A stretch of 64,000 nucleotides of DNA, taken from positions 1 to 64,000 of the forward strand of contig JADGBE010000001.1 in assembly GCA_015231615.1 (NCBI GenBank). The letters run 5' to 3'. Below the pieces are notes generated by a model, which worked only from the letters and a program-made list of their open reading frames with translations, was not told where the DNA came from and made no database searches. The DNA is from Desulfamplus sp. (lineage in GTDB: Bacteria > Desulfobacterota > Desulfobacteria > Desulfobacterales > Desulfobacteraceae). Made by a program: the position numbers and the translations under genes. This document shows, in pieces, positions 33,982-43,234 of the stretch; position 1 is the stretch's first letter, and each line of letters begins with the position of its first letter.

Positions 33982-34452
33982 TCACATAAGATAAAAACCC
34001 AACTGTTTTGAAAAGTTCTCGTCATCAAACTCTGCACCAATATGGCTTGGTAGCTTCAGCCGAACTACACATCTTTTTGAAATTTGGTCTTCTTTTTTGT
34101 TATCAAGTTTAAAATCAACTTCAATTAGATCTCCAACTTCAATATCAGCCATATATTTTTTATAAATATGAAGAAATTCAAAACCAATTCCTTTAAAGGA
34201 TAAATCTTTGACGATAATTTCACACTTTTTTTGAGTTTTTTTTATAATACAGGAGCCAAAAAGTTCTACCTTTTTTCTGAACTGTTTTCTGAACTCAATC
34301 TCCATTTCAGTGGAGTTGCCACATTTACATTTAACGGCAAGAGTCTTTTTTTTGTTTTTAAATGGTGATGCATCGAATCTTCTTTCAAATCCACAGTGAG
34401 GGCAGAGAAAAACTGTTTGAGTCTGCTCGTCAACGTATGCTTTAACCACCAT
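33982..34452 (-). CDS. zinc-ribbon PilZ-domain protein (paralogue 2)
   Basis: 156 residues, with the same order as paralogue 1: CPHC / CKC ribbon, then PilZ with 'FRKQFRKKVELFGSC' and 'DLSFKGIGFEF'. About half of the residues match the first copy. 136 bp lie between the genes, so they may be separately controlled. The Ser of the second PilZ motif is retained. Confidence 0.85.
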   Translation of the reverse strand: MVVKAYVDEQTQTVFLCPHCGFERRFDASPFKNKKKTLAVKCKCGNSTEMEIEFRKQFRKKVELFGSCIIKKTQKKCEIIVKDLSFKGIGFEFLHIYKKYMADIEVGDLIEVDFKLDNKKEDQISKRCVVRLKLPSHIGAEFDDENFSKQLGFYLM

Positions 34453-34927
34453 AACACCACCTGATGCATCTTTGCTTTGCTCATTGCCTTTATGCTCTCA
34501 TATCAAAAGAATAACAGCATTAAATAACCTATAGACATCTATTATTAATGTTTGAATATAACGACTATCCCTGTTTTATCAACTCAAACTGATAAAATCA
34601 ACATACCTGTGCATCTATAAAATAAAATATCAGAAAATAGGCGTATCAGAGAACTAATAGCTGGTATTTGATATAAGAATGACAATTTTACGACGCTAAC
34701 CATTAAATATTCATAAATAAATAGAGTTAAGTTATAGCAAAGCAAAGAGCGTGCCTTCTGGTTTGGCAAACAGAAAGCGATTCTAAGATTTAGAGCTTAA
34801 TTCAGTATAAAAATCATGGGTAATTGGTGTGCAAAAGATTTGACAACTTTTAAAAAGTTGTCAAATCTTTGCCGACGATCTTCCAAATTAAATTTTCTGA
34901 TATATCGGTAATGTTAAATTTTTTTGG
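34453..34927. other. 475-bp intergenic region
   Basis: No credible gene. It holds the dispersed palindrome at 34,836-34,868 and AT-rich sequence. The single ORF longer than 60 codons has no ribosome binding site or recognisable features. Confidence 0.5.
34836..34868. repeat. 33-bp dispersed palindrome, copy 2
   Basis: Same arms as at 23,877, with A in place of the central C. Pairing extends two further bases on each side. Lies just downstream of pnp. Confidence 0.85.
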
Positions 34928-37036
34928 TTATTTCTTCTCTTCCATCACAGCTTTATGGCTTAGACGTATTTTGCCATCTCGTGTTATTTCAAGAACTTTT
35001 ACTTTAAGTTTATCACCTTCTTTAACAACATCAGAAACTTTTTTCACCCTGTGGGCAGATAGCTCTGAAATATGGACAAGCCCATCAGTGCCAGTTTTGA
35101 CTCGTACAAATGCACCAAAATCGGTTATTTTAACAACTTCTCCCTCATAAATGCCTCCAACTTCAGGGTCAAGACATATATCATTTACAACCTTTAAAGC
35201 TGCTTCGCCATCTTTTTCATTTTCAGCAGAGATTTTTACAAGACCAGTATCATCAACTTCAATAGTTGTGAAGGTGTCAGCTTGTATAGCACGGATCATC
35301 TTTCCGCCAGGTCCTATTAAATCACGTATCTTATCGGGATTTATTTTAAGGGTGTAAATCTTAGGGGCATGTGGGGACATCTCACTTCGGGCTTTGTTAA
35401 GGGTTTCAAGCATTTTATTTAGAATATGAATTCTTCCATCACGAGCTTGAGTCAATGCCTTTATCATAATATCGCGTGAAAGTTCTCGAATCTTAATATC
35501 CATTTGAAGGGCAGTAATACCTGTTTGAGTTCCAGCTACTTTAAAGTCCATATCTCCAAAATGATCTTCATCACCGAGAATATCGCTTAAAACGACAGTG
35601 TTCTCTTCATCAGTAACAAGTCCCATTGCAATTCCAGATACAGGTGCTTTTATTGGCACACCGCCATCCATCATAGCAAGAGTGCCTGCACATACAGTTC
35701 CCATTGATGAACTTCCATTAGACTCCATTACCTCCCCAACAACACGGATAGTATATTCAAAATCTGTTTTATCTGGCACAATTCTCTCAAGAGCACGGGT
35801 AGCAAGGTTACCATGACCTATATCTCTTCTGCTCGGACCTCCCGGACGCTTACACTCACCAACTGAAAATGGAGGGAAATTATAGTGAAGCATAAATGGG
35901 CGAGATTCATCACCACTTAAGGTTTCAACTTTCTGCTCATCTCTACCTGAACCTAAGGTCAGCACCCCTAAAACTTGGGTCTCTCCACGGGTAAACAATG
36001 CACTTCCATGAGGTCTTGGAAGATTTCCAACTTCGCAAGTAATTTGACGAATTTCATCAAACGCTCTACCGTCAATTCTTCTATTCTCTTTAAGGACAAT
36101 TTGACGGCTAATCTCTTTTACAAGATCGTTAAATAGAGATTTAACTTCTTTTGCTATATCCTTTATTTTGCTATCACTTTCATAAAGTTCTTTTAATTCA
36201 GCTATAAGTTCATCTCTTACTTTATCTAAAGCTATATGCCTTTCAGCCTTACCTTTCATCTGAATTGCATGATTAATTTTATCTGAAGCACTTATCTTTA
36301 TTTTTTCAATTAGTTCATAATTTATTTCAGGAGGGGTAAGCTTGCGTTTTTCTTTACCCAACACTTTTTTAAGTTCATGCTGAATTTCAATAAGAGGTTG
36401 CATTGCATCATGCCCAAAGAAGATAGCATCAAGCATCTCAGATTCAGAGACAATATTTGCCCCGCCTTCAACCATGATTACACCTGTTTTTGAACCAGCT
36501 ACCACAAGTTCGATATCGCTTTTTGACATCTGTTCAATTGTGGGGTTGACTACAAATTGACCATCAATTCTTCCAACCCTCACACCAGCAATGGGTCCTA
36601 CAAACGGAATATCAGAAATTTCCAAAGCAGCTGATGCCCCCACCATTGCCATAACATCAGCTTCATTCTCCTTATCCATAGATAGCACTGTTGCAATAAT
36701 CTGGGTCTCAAAATTATAACCTTTTTCAAAAAGAGGACGAATAGGTCTGTCAATAAGACGACATGTAAGGGTCTCCTTCTCACTGGGTCTGCCAATTTCA
36801 CGTCTGAAATAGTTGCCCGGTATTCTTCCCGCAGCATATATCTTTTCCTGATATTCCACAGAAAGGGGAAGAAAATCTCCAGTCTCTTCTCTTTGCTCTT
36901 TTGAAGCTACAGCAGTTACAAGCACCACAGTATCACCATATCTAACAATCACAGCCCCAGAAGCCTGTTTTGCTATTTTGCCAGATGAGATTGAGAACTC
37001 TTTTCCATTGATAATTGTTGTAACAGTTTTTTCCAT
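34928..37036 (-). CDS. pnp: polyribonucleotide nucleotidyltransferase
   Basis: 3'-5' phosphorolytic exoribonuclease of the degradosome. 702 residues in the normal order: two RNase PH domains (about 5-220 and 315-545), separated by the helical linker, then KH (about 550-610, '[16 protein letters not shown]') and S1 (about 620-690, '[18 protein letters not shown]'-like). The phosphate-site loop and active-site Asp region '[10 protein letters not shown]' are present. It follows rpsO with a long hairpin between, the arrangement in which PNPase and RNase III control pnp mRNA in other bacteria. Confidence 0.96.
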   Translation of the reverse strand: MEKTVTTIINGKEFSISSGKIAKQASGAVIVRYGDTVVLVTAVASKEQREETGDFLPLSVEYQEKIYAAGRIPGNYFRREIGRPSEKETLTCRLIDRPIRPLFEKGYNFETQIIATVLSMDKENEADVMAMVGASAALEISDIPFVGPIAGVRVGRIDGQFVVNPTIEQMSKSDIELVVAGSKTGVIMVEGGANIVSESEMLDAIFFGHDAMQPLIEIQHELKKVLGKEKRKLTPPEINYELIEKIKISASDKINHAIQMKGKAERHIALDKVRDELIAELKELYESDSKIKDIAKEVKSLFNDLVKEISRQIVLKENRRIDGRAFDEIRQITCEVGNLPRPHGSALFTRGETQVLGVLTLGSGRDEQKVETLSGDESRPFMLHYNFPPFSVGECKRPGGPSRRDIGHGNLATRALERIVPDKTDFEYTIRVVGEVMESNGSSSMGTVCAGTLAMMDGGVPIKAPVSGIAMGLVTDEENTVVLSDILGDEDHFGDMDFKVAGTQTGITALQMDIKIRELSRDIMIKALTQARDGRIHILNKMLETLNKARSEMSPHAPKIYTLKINPDKIRDLIGPGGKMIRAIQADTFTTIEVDDTGLVKISAENEKDGEAALKVVNDICLDPEVGGIYEGEVVKITDFGAFVRVKTGTDGLVHISELSAHRVKKVSDVVKEGDKLKVKVLEITRDGKIRLSHKAVMEEKK

Positions 37037-37053
37037 AATTTCTCCTGATAAAA

Positions 37054-37105
37054 AAAAGAGTCAGCAAATGCACAAAAAGATATTTTTTGTGCTGCTAACT
37101 CTTTT
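37054..37105 (-). terminator. long hairpin between rpsO and pnp
   Basis: Nested stem: AAAAGAGT/ACTCTTTT, AGCA/TGCT and CACAAAAA/TTTTTGTG with small bulges. It ends the rpsO message and could be an RNase III-type processing site before pnp. The role is inferred from the well-known rpsO-pnp layout. Confidence 0.7.
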
Positions 37106-37143
37106 ATTGAAATACTTACGATTTTGAACATTAATTCAAAATC

Positions 37144-37413
37144 TTATTTTCTTAACCCTAATTTCTCAATAAGTGTCCTGTATCTGTTTATATCTTTTCT
37201 CTTAAGATAGTCAAGAAGACTCCTACGTCTTCCAACAAGCACAAGCAACCCCCTTCTTGAGTGGTGATCTTTTTGGTGAACTTTGACATGCTCAGTAAGG
37301 TAGTTGATTCTGTGAGTCAAAATAGCAACTTGAACTTCAGGAGAACCTGTATCAGTTTCATGTTGACGATATTGCTCGATCATTTCAAGTTTTTTTTCAG
37401 ATAGTTCATTCAT
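37144..37413 (-). CDS. rpsO: 30S ribosomal protein S15
   Basis: 89 residues, full length. Family signature '[21 protein letters not shown]' and '[20 protein letters not shown]'. Binds the central domain of 16S rRNA; in other bacteria it also represses its own mRNA. Located between truB and pnp, as in the classic rimP-nusA-infB-rbfA-truB-rpsO-pnp order, though here separated from rbfA by inserted genes. Confidence 0.97.
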   Translation of the reverse strand: MNELSEKKLEMIEQYRQHETDTGSPEVQVAILTHRINYLTEHVKVHQKDHHSRRGLLVLVGRRRSLLDYLKRKDINRYRTLIEKLGLRK

Positions 37414-37570
37414 GTTAATAACTCCTTATTGGAATAGATAATTAATTGATACTCTGTGAATACCGTTTTTTCTGATATTAAAGTTATCCAATATTCCATT
37501 CAGACAACTGGGTTCAAATAGGACAGATACAGAATATCTCAACAAATAAATTTAAAACGCAAATTACCAA

Positions 37571-38686
37571 CTAATTTACAAAAACGCAACAGTAATCATA
37601 CTTATTAAGGTTGGCGTTATATTTAACAATTGCGGCAAGCCTACCAATACTATCAATAACCTTCAAATAGAGACATCCATTAACAGCGGCTTTCTCAACC
37701 TCATTTGCATTAGAACTTGTTAGAACCATTGAGTCAGTATAATTATCAGATGAATCTGAATTAGAAAAATGGTAATGGGGTTGAAAGTTAGGTGTAAACA
37801 CTCGACCAAAACGAACGGTCTCTATCATATTATCATCTGCATGGATAACGGGCATAAACTTAAGAGCTTCAGCCATAGGAATAATTCTACTAAACGCATC
37901 TTCTTGCGACATCTCTTGAAATTCAGTTAAAGAAACTGAATTTTCAATTGAAAAACCAGAGGTTTCAGTTCTTCTTAAAGCTGATAAACAAGCTCCACAA
38001 CCAAGTTTTTTACCAATATCATGGGCAAGGCTTCTTATATATGTCCCAGAAGAGCAATCAACAGAAATGGTTACTAAGATGCTATCTAAAATTTCAGATT
38101 GTGATATTTTATTCTCTAAACATTGTAATTCATTCTTTAAACATTTTAATCCACTAATAATTTTATTAGCTTTTAAAATGTCAATTGAATGAATTGACTC
38201 AATTTTAATTGAATATATTTCAATTTTACGAGAAGGTTTTTCTATAGCCTGCCCAAGTCGTGCCAATTTGTAAAGTGGGACCCCATTATGTTTAAGTGCG
38301 GAATAGACAGGTGGAGTCTGCATCTGAATTCCTTTAAATTTCTCAACTTCCTCAATAATCTTATCATTATCTATGGAGTTAAGAATTAATGGATCACACC
38401 TGTTTATAACTTGCCCCGTATAATCTTGAGTATCTGTCTCTATTCCAAGTAAAATTTCCGCAATATAGCTTTTATCGCTCCCAAGAAAAAATTGAGACAA
38501 CTTTGTCCCTTTATTGACCCCACATAACATCAAACCAGTTGCAAAAGGGTCAAGAGTACCTGTATGGCCTACTTTTTTTATATCAAGTTTTCTTTTAATC
38601 TTAGCAACCACCGCTGCTGAAGATATTCCTTCTGGTTTATCAATAGCTATAATGCCATCTTTAACTATAACGCCATCTTGTTTCAT
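37571..38686 (-). CDS. truB: tRNA pseudouridine-55 synthase
   Basis: Makes pseudouridine 55 in the T-loop of tRNAs. 371 residues against about 300 in most species; the extra length comes from an insertion near 165-195 ('LKCLKNELQCLENKISQS') and a C-terminal extension. Catalytic Asp in 'GHTGTLDPFATGLM', 'GTYIRSLAHDIG' and 'ETSGFSIENSVSLTEF' are typical. The insertion is Asn/Lys/Leu-rich, and the DNA there has small internal repeats, suggesting a recent expansion. Confidence 0.93.
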   Translation of the reverse strand: MKQDGVIVKDGIIAIDKPEGISSAAVVAKIKRKLDIKKVGHTGTLDPFATGLMLCGVNKGTKLSQFFLGSDKSYIAEILLGIETDTQDYTGQVINRCDPLILNSIDNDKIIEEVEKFKGIQMQTPPVYSALKHNGVPLYKLARLGQAIEKPSRKIEIYSIKIESIHSIDILKANKIISGLKCLKNELQCLENKISQSEILDSILVTISVDCSSGTYIRSLAHDIGKKLGCGACLSALRRTETSGFSIENSVSLTEFQEMSQEDAFSRIIPMAEALKFMPVIHADDNMIETVRFGRVFTPNFQPHYHFSNSDSSDNYTDSMVLTSSNANEVEKAAVNGCLYLKVIDSIGRLAAIVKYNANLNKYDYCCVFVN

Positions 38687-38729
38687 AAATTGTTTTTCAT
38701 AAAGTTATCATACCCAATCATAATTGTCC

Positions 38730-39416
38730 TTACGGGAAGTTATCATGCCTAATTGCAACAGTCCTTACTGGTGAGCCATCAATACCATGTATGTTCAAGG
38801 GAAAACCGATAAATGTAAAAGGGACGAATTCTGGGAGTCTATCTAAATTTGTCAAATTTTCGTATATAATGATGTTATTCTTTAAAAACAGATTATGGAT
38901 TACTTTATCTTTTACACCGCTTTGATCAACACTTGGAAGATCACAACCAAAAAATTTTATATTAATATCTAAAAGGGATTTTACAAAAGAGATTGGAATT
39001 GCAGGGCGTTGATTGCTAAAGTATAGGGCTGGATTATTAAAATTTAACCACCAGCCAGTTTCAAGAATAACGCCATCATATTGAAATGAGGTTAGAATAT
39101 TGTTTAAATAATTTGAGCTATTTTGAATACATTTATATAAACCGTCTTCACTATATTTATATAAATTGCTAAGGTTGATTTTAATAGCTTTACCAAAAAA
39201 ACATGACAAATCTATTTTATCTAAGCTATTCCCATTTTCAACCATGTGAGAAGGTGCATCTAAATGAGTTCCACTATGGCTTCCCAATATTATTTTGGTT
39301 ACATTGACTCTATCTTTTCCAATCTCCCTAACTTTTTCTAAACTTACCTCAGGGTCTCCGGGATAAGATGGCATACCACTATAAATTGGATGTGAAAGAT
39401 CAATTAAGTTATCCAT
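38730..39416 (-). CDS. cyclase / kynurenine-formamidase-like hydrolase
   Basis: 228 residues of the metal-dependent cyclase family. The signature HSGTHLDAPSHM (about 46-57) carries the zinc-ligand residues; 'GCDLPSVDQSG' is the second family motif. Members hydrolyse formamides or related bonds. First line of evidence for function is the cluster it belongs to: SDR epimerase, HAD phosphatase and 2-hydroxyacid dehydrogenase lie upstream on the same strand. The substrate is unknown. Confidence 0.75.
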   Translation of the reverse strand: MDNLIDLSHPIYSGMPSYPGDPEVSLEKVREIGKDRVNVTKIILGSHSGTHLDAPSHMVENGNSLDKIDLSCFFGKAIKINLSNLYKYSEDGLYKCIQNSSNYLNNILTSFQYDGVILETGWWLNFNNPALYFSNQRPAIPISFVKSLLDINIKFFGCDLPSVDQSGVKDKVIHNLFLKNNIIIYENLTNLDRLPEFVPFTFIGFPLNIHGIDGSPVRTVAIRHDNFP

Positions 39417-39428
39417 TTTTTAATTAAA

Positions 39429-39469
39429 CTTCCTGCATAAATAATTTGTTATCCAATAAAATCAAGGGT
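39429..39469. repeat. 41-bp dispersed intergenic repeat, copy 2
   Basis: Inverse of the copy at 26,273-26,313 with about four differences. Lies between the SDR and the cyclase gene. Confidence 0.75.
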
Positions 39470-39491
39470 TAAATCGAAGTTTTTCAGGAGG

Positions 39492-40391
39492 TCAATTGAT
39501 ATTTATTGATGATTGTCCTGTTGGACTTGTTGCCCCAAGCTCATACAAAAGCTCTAACAAACCTTGCCCAAGATCGTGATAATGGAGAGGAGTAACTTTA
39601 ATCGCTTTATCAGGCTTATAGGAATAAGGGGTTATGTGATAATGATTATTATCGCTTTTGGGCAGAAACTCAATATCTATCTCATTTCCAAGCATCTCTT
39701 TAATTGTCTTTAGCAAGCTATCTAACCTAAAAGATTGATTGCCTGTCATAATAACATTTTGATTATGATAGGTAGCATCTAAAAGATCAACACACTCTTT
39801 TGCAGCATCAGATACATGTATATACTCTCTTATCTGATCTGGAGAGCCATAGCAGGTTATCTTTTTTTCATCAAATGCTTGAGTAATCATCTTTCTAATG
39901 GAGTTAAAGTGATTTGATCTTGGTCCGTAAGGCGTTCCAATTCTAAATATTGTGTAGCCTAAGTTGAATTTGTTAGAATACTCTTTAATAAGTTTTTCAC
40001 ATGACTGCTTGGAGACTCTGTAAAAACTACCAAGTTCAGTATAAACATACATGGAGCTTGCAAATAGAAACCGCTCAATATTTAGTGATGCACAGGCGTC
40101 TAAGATAGCACAAGTTCCCATTACATTAGTGTTCATAGTTTCCCAAGGCATCAACGTTGACTCTTCTATATCCGCTATTCCTGCAAAATGATATACATAT
40201 TTAGAATCTTTAATAATCTCTCTAATAAATTTTCTATCAAGAAGATCACCAGTAACCATTGTCTGGTTCTTTTGAAGATATGGGGAAGTTACCTTATCAA
40301 AGATAACAACATCATATCCTCTGAAAGTCAATTCATCTGCAACATGGCTGCCGATAAATCCAGAACCACCAAAGACAACAACTTTATCCAT
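39492..40391 (-). CDS. NAD-dependent epimerase/dehydratase (extended SDR)
   Basis: 299 residues. Rossmann glycine motif 'GGSGFIGSHVAD' at residues 8-19, Asp-binding acidic residue after strand 2 ('VVIFDK'), and the catalytic Tyr-x3-Lys in 'FYRVSKQSCEKL' with upstream 'FASSMYVY'. Usually acts on nucleotide sugars, but some members act on other substrates. Sits in the middle of the four-gene cluster. Confidence 0.85.
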   Translation of the reverse strand: MDKVVVFGGSGFIGSHVADELTFRGYDVVIFDKVTSPYLQKNQTMVTGDLLDRKFIREIIKDSKYVYHFAGIADIEESTLMPWETMNTNVMGTCAILDACASLNIERFLFASSMYVYTELGSFYRVSKQSCEKLIKEYSNKFNLGYTIFRIGTPYGPRSNHFNSIRKMITQAFDEKKITCYGSPDQIREYIHVSDAAKECVDLLDATYHNQNVIMTGNQSFRLDSLLKTIKEMLGNEIDIEFLPKSDNNHYHITPYSYKPDKAIKVTPLHYHDLGQGLLELLYELGATSPTGQSSININ

Positions 40392-40440
40392 TTGTGAAAA
40401 CCTCCTTGTTGTATAACAAAATTGTATAGAAAAAATTTAT

Positions 40441-41103
40441 TTATTCAGAGAGAAAACAAACAGTTGAAGAGATTTGAGTATCTTGTGGAAAAGGGGAAGA
40501 TGTATTTTTAGACACAATTCCAAAAAAACGGGTGCCAGTTGCTTTTGCTGCATTATAATCAGTCATGGCATCTCCAACAAATAGAGATTTTGATGATTCA
40601 ATATTATATCTTTTCTGTATATCTTGAATAATCTCATGTTTTAATCGTGGAGAACCGTGAACTTCCTTAAACCACACTTCAATATTGCGTCTTTTGATAA
40701 TAAATTTAAGCTCTTCTTCAGGAGTCCCAGATACAACAAAAGCTGGAATATTTTGTTTATGCAATAGTTGTAAGCTCTCCAAAGCACCTTCAATAAAAGG
40801 GGCTTCTAATACCCCCTGTAAAACCAATTGTGAAAACTTATCTCCTAAATTGGCAATCTCTTCTTCATTTATTGATTTATTAAGAAGTTTCTCATAGTAA
40901 TATCTAAATTTATTAAATCGGGATATACCACAATGGGCAAGATGATAATCAACAACTTTTTGTTCGACTTCAGAGCCATAGGAGCGAAACATTTTTGCAA
41001 AAGCTTCTGTCTTAACATTAACAGAGTCCAAAATTACTCCGTCAAAGTCAAAAAAAACCGCTTTAAGTGGAATAATTAATTCTTTTTTTTTATTCTCCTC
41101 CAT
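40441..41103 (-). CDS. HAD-superfamily phosphatase (phosphoglycolate-phosphatase-like)
   Basis: 220 residues. The four HAD motifs are visible: DFDGVILDS (nucleophile Asp), 'FVVSGTPEEEL' (Ser/Thr), Lys near 'SPRLKHEII', and 'FVGDAMTDYNAA' (acidic pair). The cap is a C1-type helical insert. It probably removes a phosphate from an intermediate made by its neighbours. No adjacent phosphotransferase is seen. Confidence 0.85.
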   Translation of the reverse strand: MEENKKKELIIPLKAVFFDFDGVILDSVNVKTEAFAKMFRSYGSEVEQKVVDYHLAHCGISRFNKFRYYYEKLLNKSINEEEIANLGDKFSQLVLQGVLEAPFIEGALESLQLLHKQNIPAFVVSGTPEEELKFIIKRRNIEVWFKEVHGSPRLKHEIIQDIQKRYNIESSKSLFVGDAMTDYNAAKATGTRFFGIVSKNTSSPFPQDTQISSTVCFLSE

Positions 41104-41139
41104 AAAATAATATCTCTCTTTTCATTAAATTTGATGTTT

Positions 41140-42117
41140 TTATATATCCAAAATTTTAAGCAGATTATCCACAGATTGATTTTCCATTATAATTCTGCCT
41201 TCTAAAGCATAGGAGCCAATATGGCTTGTCAATAAGACATTCTCTAAATATTTTAGATTACCTAAATAGGGTTCTTTCTCAAACGAATCAATGGCCGCCC
41301 CTGATAAATGACCTGATTTTAAATTTTGATAAAGAGCCTCTTCATCCACAAGTCCACCTCTTGAAGCGTTGATTAAATAAGCACCTTTTTTCATTAACTT
41401 TATTCTATCATTATTAATAAAGTGATGATTTTCAGAGGTATAAGGTATGTGGAGGGTAATAATATCAGATTCTAAAAGAAGTTGGGGTAGCTCAGAAGGT
41501 TGATAACACAAAGAAGATTTATAGTGCAAATTTGATAAATCAGGGTCTAAACGGTTACAGGCATTTGATGAATCGTTATGTTTATAAGCATCATAGCCCA
41601 ATATTTTGCATTTAAAAGATGATAAAAGTCCTGCTAAATATGAACCAATCCTTCCGCATCCTATGATTCCTACAGTTTTTCCAAAAAGAAGCCCACCAGT
41701 AGGTCTATACCATTTTCCCTCTCTGATAGATGAATCTGCATTATGGATTTGTCTTAATAGAGATAATATAAGCCCCATAGTAAGTTCAGCAACAGGAATA
41801 GTCGGGGCATCAGGTGTGTTTGTAACAACAATCCCCATACTTGCAGCAGCTTCTATATCTACAGAGTCCAAACCTATTCCGCATCGAGAGATAACTTTTA
41901 GACCTGATGCTTTTCTAAGAACATTTGAGGTAAGCGGCTCTACTCCAGCAACCATACCTACAGGGTTATGAGTTTTAATTAGAGACAAAACTTCATCTTC
42001 TGTAAGTTTGCGTCCGTAAGGATTAAAAACAACCTCAAAACCACTATTTTTTAGCCTGTGAATTGAAGTAGTATCATGTAGTCCAAACGATGAGGTGGTA
42101 ATAAGTATTTTATTCAT
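41140..42117 (-). CDS. D-2-hydroxyacid dehydrogenase, phosphoglycerate-dehydrogenase-like
   Basis: 325 residues. NAD-binding 'GIIGCGRIGSYLAGLL', catalytic Arg in 'NASRGGLVDEEAL', Glu in 'FEKEPYLG' and His in 'LTSHIGSY'. No ACT or other regulatory domain, so it is unlikely to be the main serine-pathway SerA. First gene of the cluster with the HAD, SDR and cyclase, with gaps of 36, 49 and 75 bp. Confidence 0.87.
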   Translation of the reverse strand: MNKILITTSSFGLHDTTSIHRLKNSGFEVVFNPYGRKLTEDEVLSLIKTHNPVGMVAGVEPLTSNVLRKASGLKVISRCGIGLDSVDIEAAASMGIVVTNTPDAPTIPVAELTMGLILSLLRQIHNADSSIREGKWYRPTGGLLFGKTVGIIGCGRIGSYLAGLLSSFKCKILGYDAYKHNDSSNACNRLDPDLSNLHYKSSLCYQPSELPQLLLESDIITLHIPYTSENHHFINNDRIKLMKKGAYLINASRGGLVDEEALYQNLKSGHLSGAAIDSFEKEPYLGNLKYLENVLLTSHIGSYALEGRIIMENQSVDNLLKILDI

Positions 42118-42181
42118 ATTCTTTCATATTGTTAAACTAAGCATATCCTAAATTCAGACATATTATAATTAGGTTTAAGGT

Positions 42182-43234
42182 CTATTCATAGAAATTCTCT
42201 GTAGCTCTTGCAAATGCTTCATAAATTGCAGGAATTGGAAGACCGCGATTGTCTGTAGCAGATTTACGCACAGAAATAAGAAATTGTTTCGTGTAAGCTA
42301 ATTGAATATCTTTTGGTTTTTTGCCACGAACAATGTCAAAAGCCATCTGCCCCGCAACTTCTCCCTGCTCATACCCTGAAGTAAAGACAGAAATCATTCC
42401 TCCATCAGATACATTGATAAGCGACATTCCTAAAAGTGGAATTTTTGAATTAGCTTCTGTCCATGCCATAATCTCTGAAGGTTTTATAGGCTCTTTTTCG
42501 CCCGAAGGAAGTCTAAATTCTCTATAATCACTTACTAAGATAATATCTGCATATTCATTTACCTTTTTTATAGCTTCTTTCCAATGATCAAAATTATCCA
42601 CACGAACAGGTTCCAACCATTCAAGACCCTTCCAATCAAATGAATTAAGACCCGGAAGCTCTGCTGTAACTGATCCAGACTCATCACAGACAAATACAAC
42701 TTTTGGTTTTTTTCCAGTAACTTCTGAATTTATACCTCTTGCCTGTGCTATCATAAGGAGAGTCTCTCTTATAGCGGATAAGGGTTTTCGTTCAAAAATA
42801 CCTGTAACATTGTCTGCCTTATCATATCCATATATATCAACTCCGCCATTAACCGCACAAAATACGATTTTTATAGATGGATCATTAAGATATTTCATAC
42901 CAACCAATTGTTGACCTATATCATCAGCAATTATAAGGACATCGGGTTTCCAGTTTTTAATTGTAATATGGGCTGTAGCCTCCGCTGTTCTCTTAAAATC
43001 ATCATCTGTATGATTTTTAAGGTCCATGTAGTGGTGCCTTAGTGTAATTCCTTGTCGATTCTCAAAAATTCTCCTGATACCTTCGTCCATCTGGATAACC
43101 CAAGGATAATCAGTATGATAACTGTGCATAATCATTATTCTTGGTTTTTGTGCTTTTTGAGCAAGTATAAAACCACCCACAAGTATTACCATAGCTATCT
43201 TTAGAAATAGCAAAAAATTCTTTTTAATATTCAT
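42182..43234 (-). CDS. ABC-type substrate-binding protein (TrpX / PF04392-like)
   Basis: 350 residues from the ATG that overlaps the preceding stop (ATGA), giving MNIKKNFLLFLKIAMVILVG, a clear export segment. The body is the two-lobed binding-protein fold of the family with 'DVLIIADDIGQQ', 'IKIVFCAVNGG' and 'MAFDIVRGKKP', typical of tryptophan/tyrosine-type or orphan binding proteins. There is no permease or ATPase next to it. Being translationally coupled to the cNMP-transporter gene, it may supply ligand or a signal to that system. Confidence 0.8.
   Translation of the reverse strand: MNIKKNFLLFLKIAMVILVGGFILAQKAQKPRIMIMHSYHTDYPWVIQMDEGIRRIFENRQGITLRHHYMDLKNHTDDDFKRTAEATAHITIKNWKPDVLIIADDIGQQLVGMKYLNDPSIKIVFCAVNGGVDIYGYDKADNVTGIFERKPLSAIRETLLMIAQARGINSEVTGKKPKVVFVCDESGSVTAELPGLNSFDWKGLEWLEPVRVDNFDHWKEAIKKVNEYADIILVSDYREFRLPSGEKEPIKPSEIMAWTEANSKIPLLGMSLINVSDGGMISVFTSGYEQGEVAGQMAFDIVRGKKPKDIQLAYTKQFLISVRKSATDNRGLPIPAIYEAFARATENFYE

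Noticed and set aside
34584-34769. 61-codon frame between the PilZ genes and pnp
   Set aside because: No ribosome binding site or family signal, in AT-rich intergenic DNA.
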